From positions 1 to 64,000 of the forward strand of contig JAQZBQ010000009.1 in assembly GCA_029237825.1 (NCBI GenBank): a DNA stretch of 64,000 bases, in the 5' to 3' direction. The notes under the pieces are model-generated. The model worked only from the letters and a program-made list of their open reading frames with translations. It was not told the origin of the DNA and ran no database searches. Positions within the stretch are counted from its first letter, which is position 1; every line of letters starts with the position of its first letter. This stretch comes from Bacteroidota bacterium. GTDB taxonomy: Bacteria > Bacteroidota > Bacteroidia > B-17B0 > Aurantibacillaceae. The translations under genes were made by a program, and so were the position numbers. Of the stretch, positions 7,442 to 15,406 are shown piece by piece.

Positions 7442-8416
7442 TTAATTTACTCTTAATTTTTGTCCTATTTTTAAATAGTAGCGTTTGTCAATTCCATTTA
7501 AAACACATAGTTCTTTCATTGTTAAACCGTAGCGTTTGGCAACTTCGTACCAGGTGTCGCCTCGTTCAATTGTGTGCAATACCGCGTTACTGGGGAATGC
7601 GCAAATGCCATATTTTGAGTGCTTTATGATTATTGAATCGTTCAAAGTTTTGTTTTCCGAGAAAGAGATTATTGAGGATGGATTGAGTGCCTGTCCTTTA
7701 AATCTTACTTCGAAGTGCAAATGCGGACCGCTGCTTCTGCCTGTGCTTCCTCCTAAACCAATTAGCTGACCAGCCACTACAACCTCACCAGGCTTTACCT
7801 TCAGCTTCGACAGGTGTGCATAAACCGTTTCCAATCCATTGTAGTGTCGGATGATAATGACATTACCGTATGCCCCCTTGGCCTGAGCAATCCTAACCAT
7901 CCCGTCAAAAGCCGCTACGATAGCATCGCCCTTGTTTAGGTTAATGTCAATTCCTTTGTGCATTCTGCCATCCCGCCAGCCAAATTTTGAATTCACTTGC
8001 CCGATTATTGGATGATGGTATTCACCCAGCGAATCACTTTCAATTTTAATTACCTGGGTTTCAGGAAACTCTATGTCGGGAGTCACACTAAACACAGTGC
8101 TCTCGTCAAAATCATGGTAGAAGCTCGTTGCAGGTAGGTTATTGTGTATTGGTATACTAAAGTGTGTTTCATTGGAATTTAAAATACTGTTGTAGTAGCT
8201 GATCAGCTCAATTTCTCTTTCTTCAATCACCGGGAGATCTAAAAGCGAATCTACCAGAATAACCAGTTGTGCTTTTGTAATTGTAATATGTTCATGGGTG
8301 TTCGAGGGCGCGACACTATACTTCAGTCGTGTCGTGTCTTTTTTTGGTTCACCATCTGCCAGTAGAACAAAGGGAGAAAGGAGGAATAACCATACGATAT
8401 GGATTATGAACTTCAA
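7442..8416 (-). CDS. M23 family metallopeptidase with C-terminal LysM domain
   Basis: A 324-residue exported cell-wall enzyme. Residues 1-20 are a signal peptide. The LytM/M23 domain (about 135-250) keeps the zinc and catalytic residues: HKGIDINL (His153, Asp157), YAHLS (His201) and GPHLHFEV (His232, His234). A LysM peptidoglycan-binding domain fills about 281-323 (HTIERGDTWYEVAKRYGLT). It probably cleaves peptide cross-links in peptidoglycan. The start is TTG at 8414-8416; no in-frame ATG exists between the upstream region and the catalytic domain, and the signal peptide begins directly after it. It heads the operon with lpxD and a SpoIIE phosphatase, all oriented to 5259. Confidence 0.87.
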   Translation of the reverse strand: MKFIIHIVWLFLLSPFVLLADGEPKKDTTRLKYSVAPSNTHEHITITKAQLVILVDSLLDLPVIEEREIELISYYNSILNSNETHFSIPIHNNLPATSFYHDFDESTVFSVTPDIEFPETQVIKIESDSLGEYHHPIIGQVNSKFGWRDGRMHKGIDINLNKGDAIVAAFDGMVRIAQAKGAYGNVIIIRHYNGLETVYAHLSKLKVKPGEVVVAGQLIGLGGSTGRSSGPHLHFEVRFKGQALNPSSIISFSENKTLNDSIIIKHSKYGICAFPSNAVLHTIERGDTWYEVAKRYGLTMKELCVLNGIDKRYYLKIGQKLRVN

Positions 8417-8525
8417 AATTTGCTTAGTGTTACGAAAATAATAAAATTAAATTAAATATGAATTTTCTGTACCAATTATCGAAAAATGATTTTTGTGCGA
8501 ATCAATAAAATAATCGACCAATTTG

Positions 8526-8556
8526 TTTGTACTAACAAAAATTATGTGCTAATTTG
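8526..8556 (+). promoter_or_regulatory. Probable ilvE promoter
   Basis: TTTG (8526-8529), 20 bases, then TAATTTG (8550-8556), one base shorter than the usual TAnnTTTG. It lies about 20 bases before the ilvE ATG in the divergent gap shared with the M23 gene. Confidence 0.4.
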
Positions 8557-8575
8557 TTTAATACAATAAGAAATA

Positions 8576-9643
8576 ATGATTGCAAACGCTGATATTAAAA
8601 TCGAGAAAACTGCTCATAGTAGGGTAAAGGATTATGATGTAAATGATGTTCCATTTGGAAAATGTTTTTCTGATCACATGTTCGTTGCTGAGTACGCAAA
8701 TGGTAAATGGGAGAAATCATATATCACTCCTTACCGCGATATTCCAATGAGCTATGCAATGTCGGCACTTCATTATGGGCAGGCAATTTTTGAGGGGATG
8801 AAAGCCTATAAATCGGAAAGTGGGGAGGTTAGTATTTTCAGACCATTAGAAAATTTTAAACGAATGAACAAGTCAGCCATACGTATGGCTATGCCCGAGG
8901 TTCCGGAAGAGATTTTTATGGGAGGACTGATTGAATTACTTAAATTGGATGCTGCCTGGGTTCCTACATCAGAAACTGGTTCACTGTATATCCGTCCATT
9001 TCTTATAGCCACCGATGAAGCAATTGGTGTTAAAGCCAGCGATACCTATAAATTTGTGATTATAACCTGCCCGGCGGGAAAATATTATTCAGAGCCAATT
9101 AAAGTGTTGATTGAAACAAATTATATTCGTGCCGTTCAAGGTGGAGTAGGATTTGTAAAAGCTGCTGGCAATTATGGCAGAAGTTTATATCCTACCAAAC
9201 TTGCCCAGCAAAAAGGTTACCAACAGGTTATTTGGACAGATGGAGCCACGCATTCTTACCTCGAGGAATCAGGCACAATGAATTTAATGTTTGTAATTGG
9301 AGACTCTGTTGTAACACCAGCATTGGGAGACACCATTCTTGCTGGAATCACAAGGGATAGCGTATTAGCATTAGCGAAAGATTGGGGAATGAAAGTGGAG
9401 GAAAGAAAGATTTCAATAAACGAAGTTCTCGAGGCGCATGAAGCCGGTACATTAAAAGAAGCGTTTGGTGTAGGAACCGCAGCGACAATTGCGCAAATTA
9501 TCGGTATTGGTCATGTTGATAATTACTATCCTCTTCCTCCTGTGGAAGAGCGTAAATTCTCAAATAAAGTGGATGAAACTTTAAGGAACATACGAAAGGG
9601 AAAAGCGGACGACAATCATAATTGGATGTTTAAAGTCAAGTAA
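8576..9643 (+). CDS. ilvE: Branched-chain amino-acid aminotransferase
   Basis: A 355-residue PLP enzyme of fold type IV, of the longer class that includes eukaryotic BCATs. It transfers amino groups between glutamate and the keto acids of Leu, Ile and Val. Diagnostic segments are SALHYGQAIFEGMKAY (63-78), FVKAAGNYGRSL with the probable PLP Lys195, the QQVIWTDG strand, and EESGTMNLMFV. The C-terminal LKEAFGVGTAATI is the family's conserved cofactor-phosphate region. It is a monocistronic gene, with a terminator directly downstream. Confidence 0.95.
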   Translation: MIANADIKIEKTAHSRVKDYDVNDVPFGKCFSDHMFVAEYANGKWEKSYITPYRDIPMSYAMSALHYGQAIFEGMKAYKSESGEVSIFRPLENFKRMNKSAIRMAMPEVPEEIFMGGLIELLKLDAAWVPTSETGSLYIRPFLIATDEAIGVKASDTYKFVIITCPAGKYYSEPIKVLIETNYIRAVQGGVGFVKAAGNYGRSLYPTKLAQQKGYQQVIWTDGATHSYLEESGTMNLMFVIGDSVVTPALGDTILAGITRDSVLALAKDWGMKVEERKISINEVLEAHEAGTLKEAFGVGTAATIAQIIGIGHVDNYYPLPPVEERKFSNKVDETLRNIRKGKADDNHNWMFKVK

Positions 9644-9662
9644 TTTAAAAAGGAATTATAAA

Positions 9663-9697
9663 GAAGCCTTACTGAAGTTCAGTAAGGCTTTTCTTTT
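9663..9697 (+). terminator. Strong terminator after ilvE
   Basis: AAGCCTTACTGAA (9664-9676) pairs perfectly with TTCAGTAAGGCTT (9678-9690), followed by TTCTTTTT. Confidence 0.88.
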
Positions 9698-9738
9698 TGA
9701 TTAAAAAATGATTGACAGGGGTATTGTTCAAAACATTT

Positions 9739-9769
9739 TTTTTATTCCCAATCCAAAACTTTAAATTTG
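9739..9769 (+). promoter_or_regulatory. Promoter of purS-metK
   Basis: TTTT (9739-9742), 19 bases, then TAAATTTG (9762-9769): perfect -7 and one mismatch at -33. The predicted start near 9776 gives an unusually long leader of about 98 bases before purS. No known riboswitch architecture was recognised in it. Confidence 0.6.
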
Positions 9770-9874
9770 TTGCTCTTCAAACAAAAGATGCTTATATGAT
9801 TTATGTTTCACGCCTGATTCCAGTTATAAAATAGGATTGTTGAAATTAAAAGCAGATCAAAAAACAAATTACAC

Positions 9875-10126
9875 ATGAAATATTTAGCAGAGATAAATGT
9901 AATGCCGATGAAGGCATTGTTGGATCCACAAGGTAAAGCAGTAACAGGTTCAATGAAAAATCTTGGACTTCCTGAAATTGAAAATGTGCGCATCGGGAAA
10001 CACATAACGCTCGAAATTGAAGCGGCAGATAAGGCATCAGCTTCAGTTAAAGTGGATGAAGCATGCAAAAAATTACTTTGTAACCAAATCATGGAGTCGT
10101 ACGAGTTTTCTCTGCGTGAAGCCTAA
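9875..10126 (+). CDS. purS: Phosphoribosylformylglycinamidine synthase subunit PurS
   Basis: An 83-residue protein matching PurS: MKYLAEINVMPMKALLDPQGKAV at the N-terminus, followed by MKNLGLPEIENVRIGKHI and a C-terminal helix-strand with ACKKLLCNQIMESYEF. PurS bridges PurQ (glutaminase) and small PurL in the fourth step of de novo purine synthesis. It is normally beside purQ/purL or purC; here it stands alone, 37 bases upstream of metK, which suggests co-transcription with S-adenosylmethionine synthesis. The other FGAR amidotransferase subunits are not in this window. Confidence 0.9.
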   Translation: MKYLAEINVMPMKALLDPQGKAVTGSMKNLGLPEIENVRIGKHITLEIEAADKASASVKVDEACKKLLCNQIMESYEFSLREA

Positions 10127-10163
10127 ATTTTAAACTAAACAAACATAAATTATAAAACAAATC

Positions 10164-11417
10164 ATGGGATATCTTTTCACCTCAGAATCAGTTTCAGAAG
10201 GCCATCCGGATAAGGTTGCCGATCAAATTTCAGACGCATTAATTGATAACTTTTTAGCTTTCGATCCGCAAAGTAAAGTTGCCTGCGAAACATTAGTTAC
10301 TACCGGCCAGGTTGTGTTAGCCGGAGAGGTGAAATCTAAAGCGTATTTGGATGTTCAGGATATTGCACGTGATGTAATTCGAAGAATTGGTTATACCAAA
10401 TCGGAATACATGTTCGAAGCAAATTCCTGTGGTATTTTATCGGCCATTCATGAACAATCAGCTGACATTAATCAGGGTGTTGACAGAAAAAAGAAAGAAG
10501 AACAAGGTGCAGGTGACCAGGGAATGATGTTTGGTTATGCAACCAACGAAACCGCTAACTATATGCCCCTGGCTTTAGATTTGGCACATGGAATATTGTT
10601 AGAGTTAGCAGCATTACGAAGAGAGAATAAAGCAATTAAATATTTGCGTCCGGATGCAAAATCCCAGGTTACTTTAGAATACAGCGATGATAACGTTCCT
10701 GTACGGATTGATGCCATCGTGGTTTCAACCCAGCATGATGATTTTGATTCGGAACCTAAAATGTTAGCAAAAATTAAAAAGGATATTATTGAAATTTTGA
10801 TTCCACGTGTGAAGAAAAATTATCCAAAATATGCGCATTTATTTAATAACAAGATTAATTATCATATTAACCCAACCGGAAAGTTTGTAATTGGTGGGCC
10901 ACACGGTGATACAGGCTTAACAGGACGTAAAATTATCGTTGATACATACGGAGGAAAAGGAGCTCACGGTGGAGGTGCTTTTTCAGGGAAAGATCCGAGT
11001 AAGGTAGATCGTTCTGCAGCTTATGCAACCCGTCACATCGCTAAAAATCTAGTTGCAGCCGGTGTTTGTTCTGAAGTATTGGTACAGGTTTCTTATGCAA
11101 TTGGCGTTGCTCAGCCAATGGGTATTTTCATTGATACTTATGGAACTGCTAAAGTAAAAATGACGGATGGTGAGATTGCAAAAATTGTATCTAAAGTATT
11201 TGATATGCGTCCATACTTTATTGAACAGCGATTAAAACTCCGTACGCCAATGTATAGCGAAACTGCCGCTTACGGGCACATGGGACGTAAAAATGAAATC
11301 GTTACGAAAACATTTAAATCACCGGATGGAAAAGCCAAATCTCTTAAAGTAGAATTGTTTACATGGGAGAAGTTGGACTATGTAGCAAAAGTTAAGGCGG
11401 CCTTTAAATTAAAATAG
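10164..11417 (+). CDS. metK: S-adenosylmethionine synthase
   Basis: A 417-residue enzyme that makes S-adenosylmethionine from methionine and ATP. Hallmarks: [19 protein letters not shown] at the N-terminus with the ATP-binding His, the [12 protein letters not shown] motif near residue 115-126, [12 protein letters not shown], and the glycine-rich [19 protein letters not shown] loop at about 273-290. The length is in the upper range for bacterial MetK, as in other Bacteroidota. It follows purS in the same transcript and is closed by a terminator. Confidence 0.97.
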   Translation: MGYLFTSESVSEGHPDKVADQISDALIDNFLAFDPQSKVACETLVTTGQVVLAGEVKSKAYLDVQDIARDVIRRIGYTKSEYMFEANSCGILSAIHEQSADINQGVDRKKKEEQGAGDQGMMFGYATNETANYMPLALDLAHGILLELAALRRENKAIKYLRPDAKSQVTLEYSDDNVPVRIDAIVVSTQHDDFDSEPKMLAKIKKDIIEILIPRVKKNYPKYAHLFNNKINYHINPTGKFVIGGPHGDTGLTGRKIIVDTYGGKGAHGGGAFSGKDPSKVDRSAAYATRHIAKNLVAAGVCSEVLVQVSYAIGVAQPMGIFIDTYGTAKVKMTDGEIAKIVSKVFDMRPYFIEQRLKLRTPMYSETAAYGHMGRKNEIVTKTFKSPDGKAKSLKVELFTWEKLDYVAKVKAAFKLK

Positions 11418-11437
11418 TCAATCAATCAGATTCAATT

Positions 11438-11470
11438 AATCCTCATCTGTTTCAGGTGAGGATTTTTTTT
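11438..11470 (+). terminator. Terminator after metK
   Basis: AATCCTCA and TGAGGATT flank a CTG/CAG extension with a T-G mismatch and a TTT loop, followed by a run of T. The T run is on the plus strand, so it serves metK. Confidence 0.85.
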
Positions 11471-11475
11471 TGACG

Positions 11476-12696
11476 TTAATTTAAAATCGGAAGGTTTACG
11501 GTGAATTGGCTCCCATTATTCTTCATATATTCCAATGATCCGTCCACTTGATCAACTAATGAATGGATAAGATCCATTCCCATTCCGGTAGAATTGATTT
11601 TGCTTTCATCCATTCCTATTCCTGAATCAGATACCCAGAATTTATACTTTTTGTTTTCCGATTTTGCCAGCCCAACAGAGATTTTACCTGATTTTTGATT
11701 GACAAAGGCATGCTTGATGGCGTTCGTTAAAAGTTCATTCAGCATTAGCGCTAAGGGTACAGCGGTATTAATATCTATTTCAATTTCTTCAATGTTATGT
11801 TCAATGATAATGCCTTCTGATAAATTGTAACTTTGAGAAATATTCTCACAGAATTTGTGAACATACTCTCCGAAATCAATTTTTGAAAAGGAATTATTTT
11901 CATAAAGCAGATTGTGTATCAAAGACATAGCATAAATCCTATTTCGTGTTTCTTCAAAAATTTGTTTGCTATGTTCCTCTTTGAGATTATCTTTTTGCAG
12001 ATTCAGAAGCGCGGAGATAATTGCCAGGTTATTTTTTACACGGTGATGTATTTCTGCCAGTAGAACTTCCCGTTCCTGCAGGCTTTTTTTTAGCAAATCC
12101 TCACTTTTATTTCTAAGTCTTACTTCTTGTTGAAGCGTAATTTGTTGATTCCTTAAATCGGTAATGTACTTGTAATTATTATTTGCGAAGTGTGTAATTA
12201 ATCCAAAACATAAAATAAAAGCTGAACAAAAATTAAACGAGTAAATATACTTTAGGTAATTACCTGTTAACCTTGCTGATAATTGCATGTCTCTGAATGT
12301 ATAAATAAGAATAAATGTGAATACATACATGAGGAGAAAAACGGCGATGGATTTTTTTTCATGGAAATCGAATAGCAGGTAAATTAAAAGAGGCGATACA
12401 AAAAGGTATAAATAAATTCCACTATCGTAACCAAGATATATAGAAAAGAATAGGAGCCCAAGATTGGTGGTTACGATGATTGCAGCACGGGAAATTTTAA
12501 AATGATGTTTTTGATTCAGATATACGAAGAACAGGAATAGAATTGCAACTATTCCTGTTGCTGCAACCAGCACTGGTATGTTCAGGTATAGGTATATCAG
12601 AACAGAGGGTAGTGAAGAAGCGGCAATCAGTTTGCAAAAACGATTGATCGTTTTTTTTCGTGCTTCCTCGCTTTGGATGTGAATTGTTTTTTTCAA
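11476..12696 (-). CDS. Membrane sensor histidine kinase, HisKA_2 type
   Basis: A 406-residue kinase. Residues about 22-172 contain roughly five or six hydrophobic helices. A coiled segment (about 178-212) leads into EIHHRVKNNLAIISALL, the phosphoacceptor box of HisKA_2 kinases (His217/218). The HATPase domain has ALMLNELLTNAIKHAF (N box), VSDSGIGM and STGMGMDLI. No response regulator is adjacent; such kinases often act with unlinked LytTR or NarL-type regulators. The start is TTG (12694-12696), with an in-frame stop five codons upstream and no ATG before the membrane domain. The TTG sits in a perfect 8-base inverted repeat (12682-12702) that could fold over the start codon. Confidence 0.88.
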   Translation of the reverse strand: MKKTIHIQSEEARKKTINRFCKLIAASSLPSVLIYLYLNIPVLVAATGIVAILFLFFVYLNQKHHFKISRAAIIVTTNLGLLFFSIYLGYDSGIYLYLFVSPLLIYLLFDFHEKKSIAVFLLMYVFTFILIYTFRDMQLSARLTGNYLKYIYSFNFCSAFILCFGLITHFANNNYKYITDLRNQQITLQQEVRLRNKSEDLLKKSLQEREVLLAEIHHRVKNNLAIISALLNLQKDNLKEEHSKQIFEETRNRIYAMSLIHNLLYENNSFSKIDFGEYVHKFCENISQSYNLSEGIIIEHNIEEIEIDINTAVPLALMLNELLTNAIKHAFVNQKSGKISVGLAKSENKKYKFWVSDSGIGMDESKINSTGMGMDLIHSLVDQVDGSLEYMKNNGSQFTVNLPILN

Positions 12697-12839
12697 ACAA
12701 TTAGTAGATTAATTGAAAGTGAAACCAAATTATTAAAAAATCACATAATTCCAACAGTTTGTAACTGATACTTAGTGAATCCCATAAATCATTGAGTAAT
12801 TAACATAATTATTATGTTTTGATTGAGCATCCGGGCCAT

Positions 12840-13841
12840 CTAAAATTTCGGGCAACTAACCAAAATTCTTTTATTGCGTTTTTTCTTTTTTGCGATTTCG
12901 TAAATCAGGGAAATTTCATGAGCCCCCATAGTGTTATTAATACCTAATTTTGAAACTGTTAAGTCATAACTATAACCAACACGTAAATTATAGTCTGTTA
13001 GATCAAAACCTACCAATATAGCAACCGATTCACGGCTTGCGTAACTTGCCGCATATTTCTTGAACGGGAGTCCGCGGTACCACAAGCCCACATTTAAAGG
13101 AAGGTGATAATAATATACACCAATATCTAACTGGTCGTAAGTTTGCTGATGCCTGTAATTAAAGGCAGGTGAAATATAACGCTTCAAATCTTTTGATTTC
13201 TGTTCTAATATGAAACGATAACCGCCGTGCAAACTAAGTGTTACAGGCAGAGGAATCTGGTCGCCTGTTAAACTGCTGTTGGGTTGAGTAAGGTGTTTAG
13301 CACTAAAACCTAACCAATACTCAGTTGAATTTAACAATGCTCCTGCCGCAAAATCCATATAATTTAACTGTTCGTATCTGCTCGCTTCAAGTGAGGAAGA
13401 TGAGCCGCTGCTGATTTGATCATTAAAACGCAATTTGTTGAAATCAATGCGTTTCATATTATACGAAAGGTTGGCTCCCATACGAATCTCTGCAAATTTT
13501 GAGACTTTGAAATGATAAGCATAATTAAGCCCGAATTGGGTATGGGTCAATCCCGCTGTTCCTGCCCTGTCTTGCATAACGTTAAAACCTAAGCCGCTGT
13601 TAATATCTGAGAGGTTATAATCATAACCTGCCATATAGGTTTGATAGGTTTTACTAATTCCAGGCCACTGATTTCTGTAATTCGCTACAAAACGATGTTC
13701 ATAAGTCAGTCCTGTAAATGCAGGATTCAAGTAGACCGGGGCAGCATAGAACTGTGTAAATTGAGGGTCCTGTGCATTCATTATTTTTGAATACAACATG
13801 CTCATCACAACAAGAGCAAAATATTTGGTAAAATGTTTGAT
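12840..13841 (-). CDS. PorP/SprF family type IX secretion outer-membrane protein
   Basis: A beta-barrel protein of the PorP/SprF family, which partners type B sorting-domain substrates in type IX secretion. Diagnostic features: QDPQFTQFYAAPVYLNPAFTG after the signal peptide, NYRNQWPGI, GLGFNVMQDRAG, and the late DYNLRVGYSYDLTVSKLG strand. In-frame ATG or GTG codons occur only at 13803-13808, inside the hydrophobic core of the signal peptide. Extending the frame gives KHFTKYFALVVMSML.. directly after an ATC codon at 13839-13841, which lies one base after the upstream stop. I infer initiation at ATC (333 residues); a sequencing error in an ATG is the alternative. It is the last gene of the PKD-PD40-PorP unit. 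Confidence 0.85.
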   Translation of the reverse strand: MKHFTKYFALVVMSMLYSKIMNAQDPQFTQFYAAPVYLNPAFTGLTYEHRFVANYRNQWPGISKTYQTYMAGYDYNLSDINSGLGFNVMQDRAGTAGLTHTQFGLNYAYHFKVSKFAEIRMGANLSYNMKRIDFNKLRFNDQISSGSSSSLEASRYEQLNYMDFAAGALLNSTEYWLGFSAKHLTQPNSSLTGDQIPLPVTLSLHGGYRFILEQKSKDLKRYISPAFNYRHQQTYDQLDIGVYYYHLPLNVGLWYRGLPFKKYAASYASRESVAILVGFDLTDYNLRVGYSYDLTVSKLGINNTMGAHEISLIYEIAKKKKRNKRILVSCPKF

Positions 13842-13842
13842 G

Positions 13843-15405
13843 TTAGTTTTTCTTAGTAAGACTTAAAATCAGTTCTTTTTCGATTAACTCGTTAACAAGC
13901 GGTTCAATATCAACAATCATAGTTTGAAAGCCCTCTTCTTCAACGATGGCCTTGTATGCCTTGAGTGGGTTCATTACCAGAATGAATTTGCCCGTACGGG
14001 AATTCGCGTTGAAAATCCCTGACACTTGTTTGCTTTCAATGTCAATCAATGTTATTTTCGCTTTCTTCGCTTCATTTCCAAAAACAACCTTGCCCTGCTT
14101 AACTTTCAGATCATTATCTCCAAAACGCGTATCAATCAGATAAATATCCGATCCGCCGTAGGTTTCTTCTTTAATGGATGAGTAATATCCGTGTGTTCCA
14201 TTGGTGTTGAGTACAAAAAAGATGTCGTTGTTTACTGTATTGATCGGAAATCCTAAATTCTCAGGCGACGAAAATGTATTGTTTTCAATATTCAGGATTG
14301 TTTTAAACACATCATAATCTCCCATTGTATTATGGCCTTTAGAACTAAAGTAAAGAGTGGTTCCGTCCGGATGAAGAAAAGGAGAATCCTCATCTCTTTC
14401 AGTATTGATAGTTGGGCCCAGGTTCATTGGTAATGACCATTTTCCGGAAGGCAGTTTTTTAATTCTGTAAATATCTTTACCTCCAAAACCTCCGATCTTA
14501 TTTGAACTAAAGAATATTACACTTGTATCCGTGCTGAAGCAAGCACTCGTTTCCACATAAGGCGTGTTAATTTCCGTACCAAATTTAACCGGCTCTGACC
14601 AACCGTTAAAATCCATTCGAGTCAGGTACAGATCTCCGGTAAGTAAATCTGCTGCAGTACGATAAATAATCATTTGGTTTCCATCAAAACTTAATGCAAC
14701 ACAGGCATCATGTGTATTTGTATTAATTGGCGGGCCAATATTTTTAGGTTCACTCCATTTTCCATCCTCCGTTCTGGTTGAAACATATACATCTTCGTAA
14801 TAATTGCCATACGCGTCCTTAAGGTTTCCTGTACTACCTTCACGGCGTGATGTGAAATACAAAGTATTCTCATCTGGTGAAATAAGCGGGACATAGTCGG
14901 CATACTCTGAATTGATGGTATTTCCCAGATTTTTTATAACGGAACGATGCGGTTGACTTACTAAATCAATTGCGTTTTTTGAGCACGCAATGTTATAGTT
15001 GACTTCATCATCTGAAACCACTTTTTTATTGGCAGGAAAGTTTTTATAATTGGTGAAACATTTAATTGCCTCATCAAAATTGGAGGTAAGATGGTATATT
15101 TTACCAAAATAGAATTGTACCTCTGGCTTTTTACTGGTCTTTAACTGTACTAAATGCGCCATCGATGAATCGGTTGGCTGGTTCAGTTTTATACGGCTTA
15201 TCACCGAATTCAAGTTGGCCATCTCGTGATTTGGATCAATTGCAAGCACTTTTTTATAAAGATTTATCGCCGTTAGGTAATCTTCCATATAAAATGAAAG
15301 ATCTGCTGCCTTTAAGTCCTTCGCGTAAAGTTTGGAATTGATTTTTGTCTGGCCCGATATGTTTGCCAGGCTCATAAATAATAGTAGTGATAAAAGTAGT
15401 TTCAT
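13843..15405 (-). CDS. TPR / PD40 beta-propeller protein, PorE-like but without OmpA domain
   Basis: A 520-residue exported protein. After a signal peptide (1-18) come TPR-like helices (about 25-150; DLSFYMEDYLTAINLYKKVL), then a PD40 propeller (about 160-410) with repeated blades of the form PLISPDENTLYFTSRREG, ALSFDGNQMIIYR and SPFLHPDGTTLYFSSKG. Residues about 430-510 look like a carboxypeptidase-regulatory-like sandwich. PorE and related proteins have TPR-PD40-CRD-OmpA; here the protein ends after the CRD, so the peptidoglycan-binding OmpA domain is missing. It starts one base after the adhesin stop (TAA-A-ATG) and ends one base before the PorP start, so the three genes are translated as a unit. 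Confidence 0.8.
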   Translation of the reverse strand: MKLLLSLLLFMSLANISGQTKINSKLYAKDLKAADLSFYMEDYLTAINLYKKVLAIDPNHEMANLNSVISRIKLNQPTDSSMAHLVQLKTSKKPEVQFYFGKIYHLTSNFDEAIKCFTNYKNFPANKKVVSDDEVNYNIACSKNAIDLVSQPHRSVIKNLGNTINSEYADYVPLISPDENTLYFTSRREGSTGNLKDAYGNYYEDVYVSTRTEDGKWSEPKNIGPPINTNTHDACVALSFDGNQMIIYRTAADLLTGDLYLTRMDFNGWSEPVKFGTEINTPYVETSACFSTDTSVIFFSSNKIGGFGGKDIYRIKKLPSGKWSLPMNLGPTINTERDEDSPFLHPDGTTLYFSSKGHNTMGDYDVFKTILNIENNTFSSPENLGFPINTVNNDIFFVLNTNGTHGYYSSIKEETYGGSDIYLIDTRFGDNDLKVKQGKVVFGNEAKKAKITLIDIESKQVSGIFNANSRTGKFILVMNPLKAYKAIVEEEGFQTMIVDIEPLVNELIEKELILSLTKKN

Positions 15406-15406
15406 T

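Noticed and set aside
9796-9834. 12-codon frame in the purS leader as a leader peptide
   Set aside because: There is no run of control codons and no paired attenuator hairpins; chance is likely.
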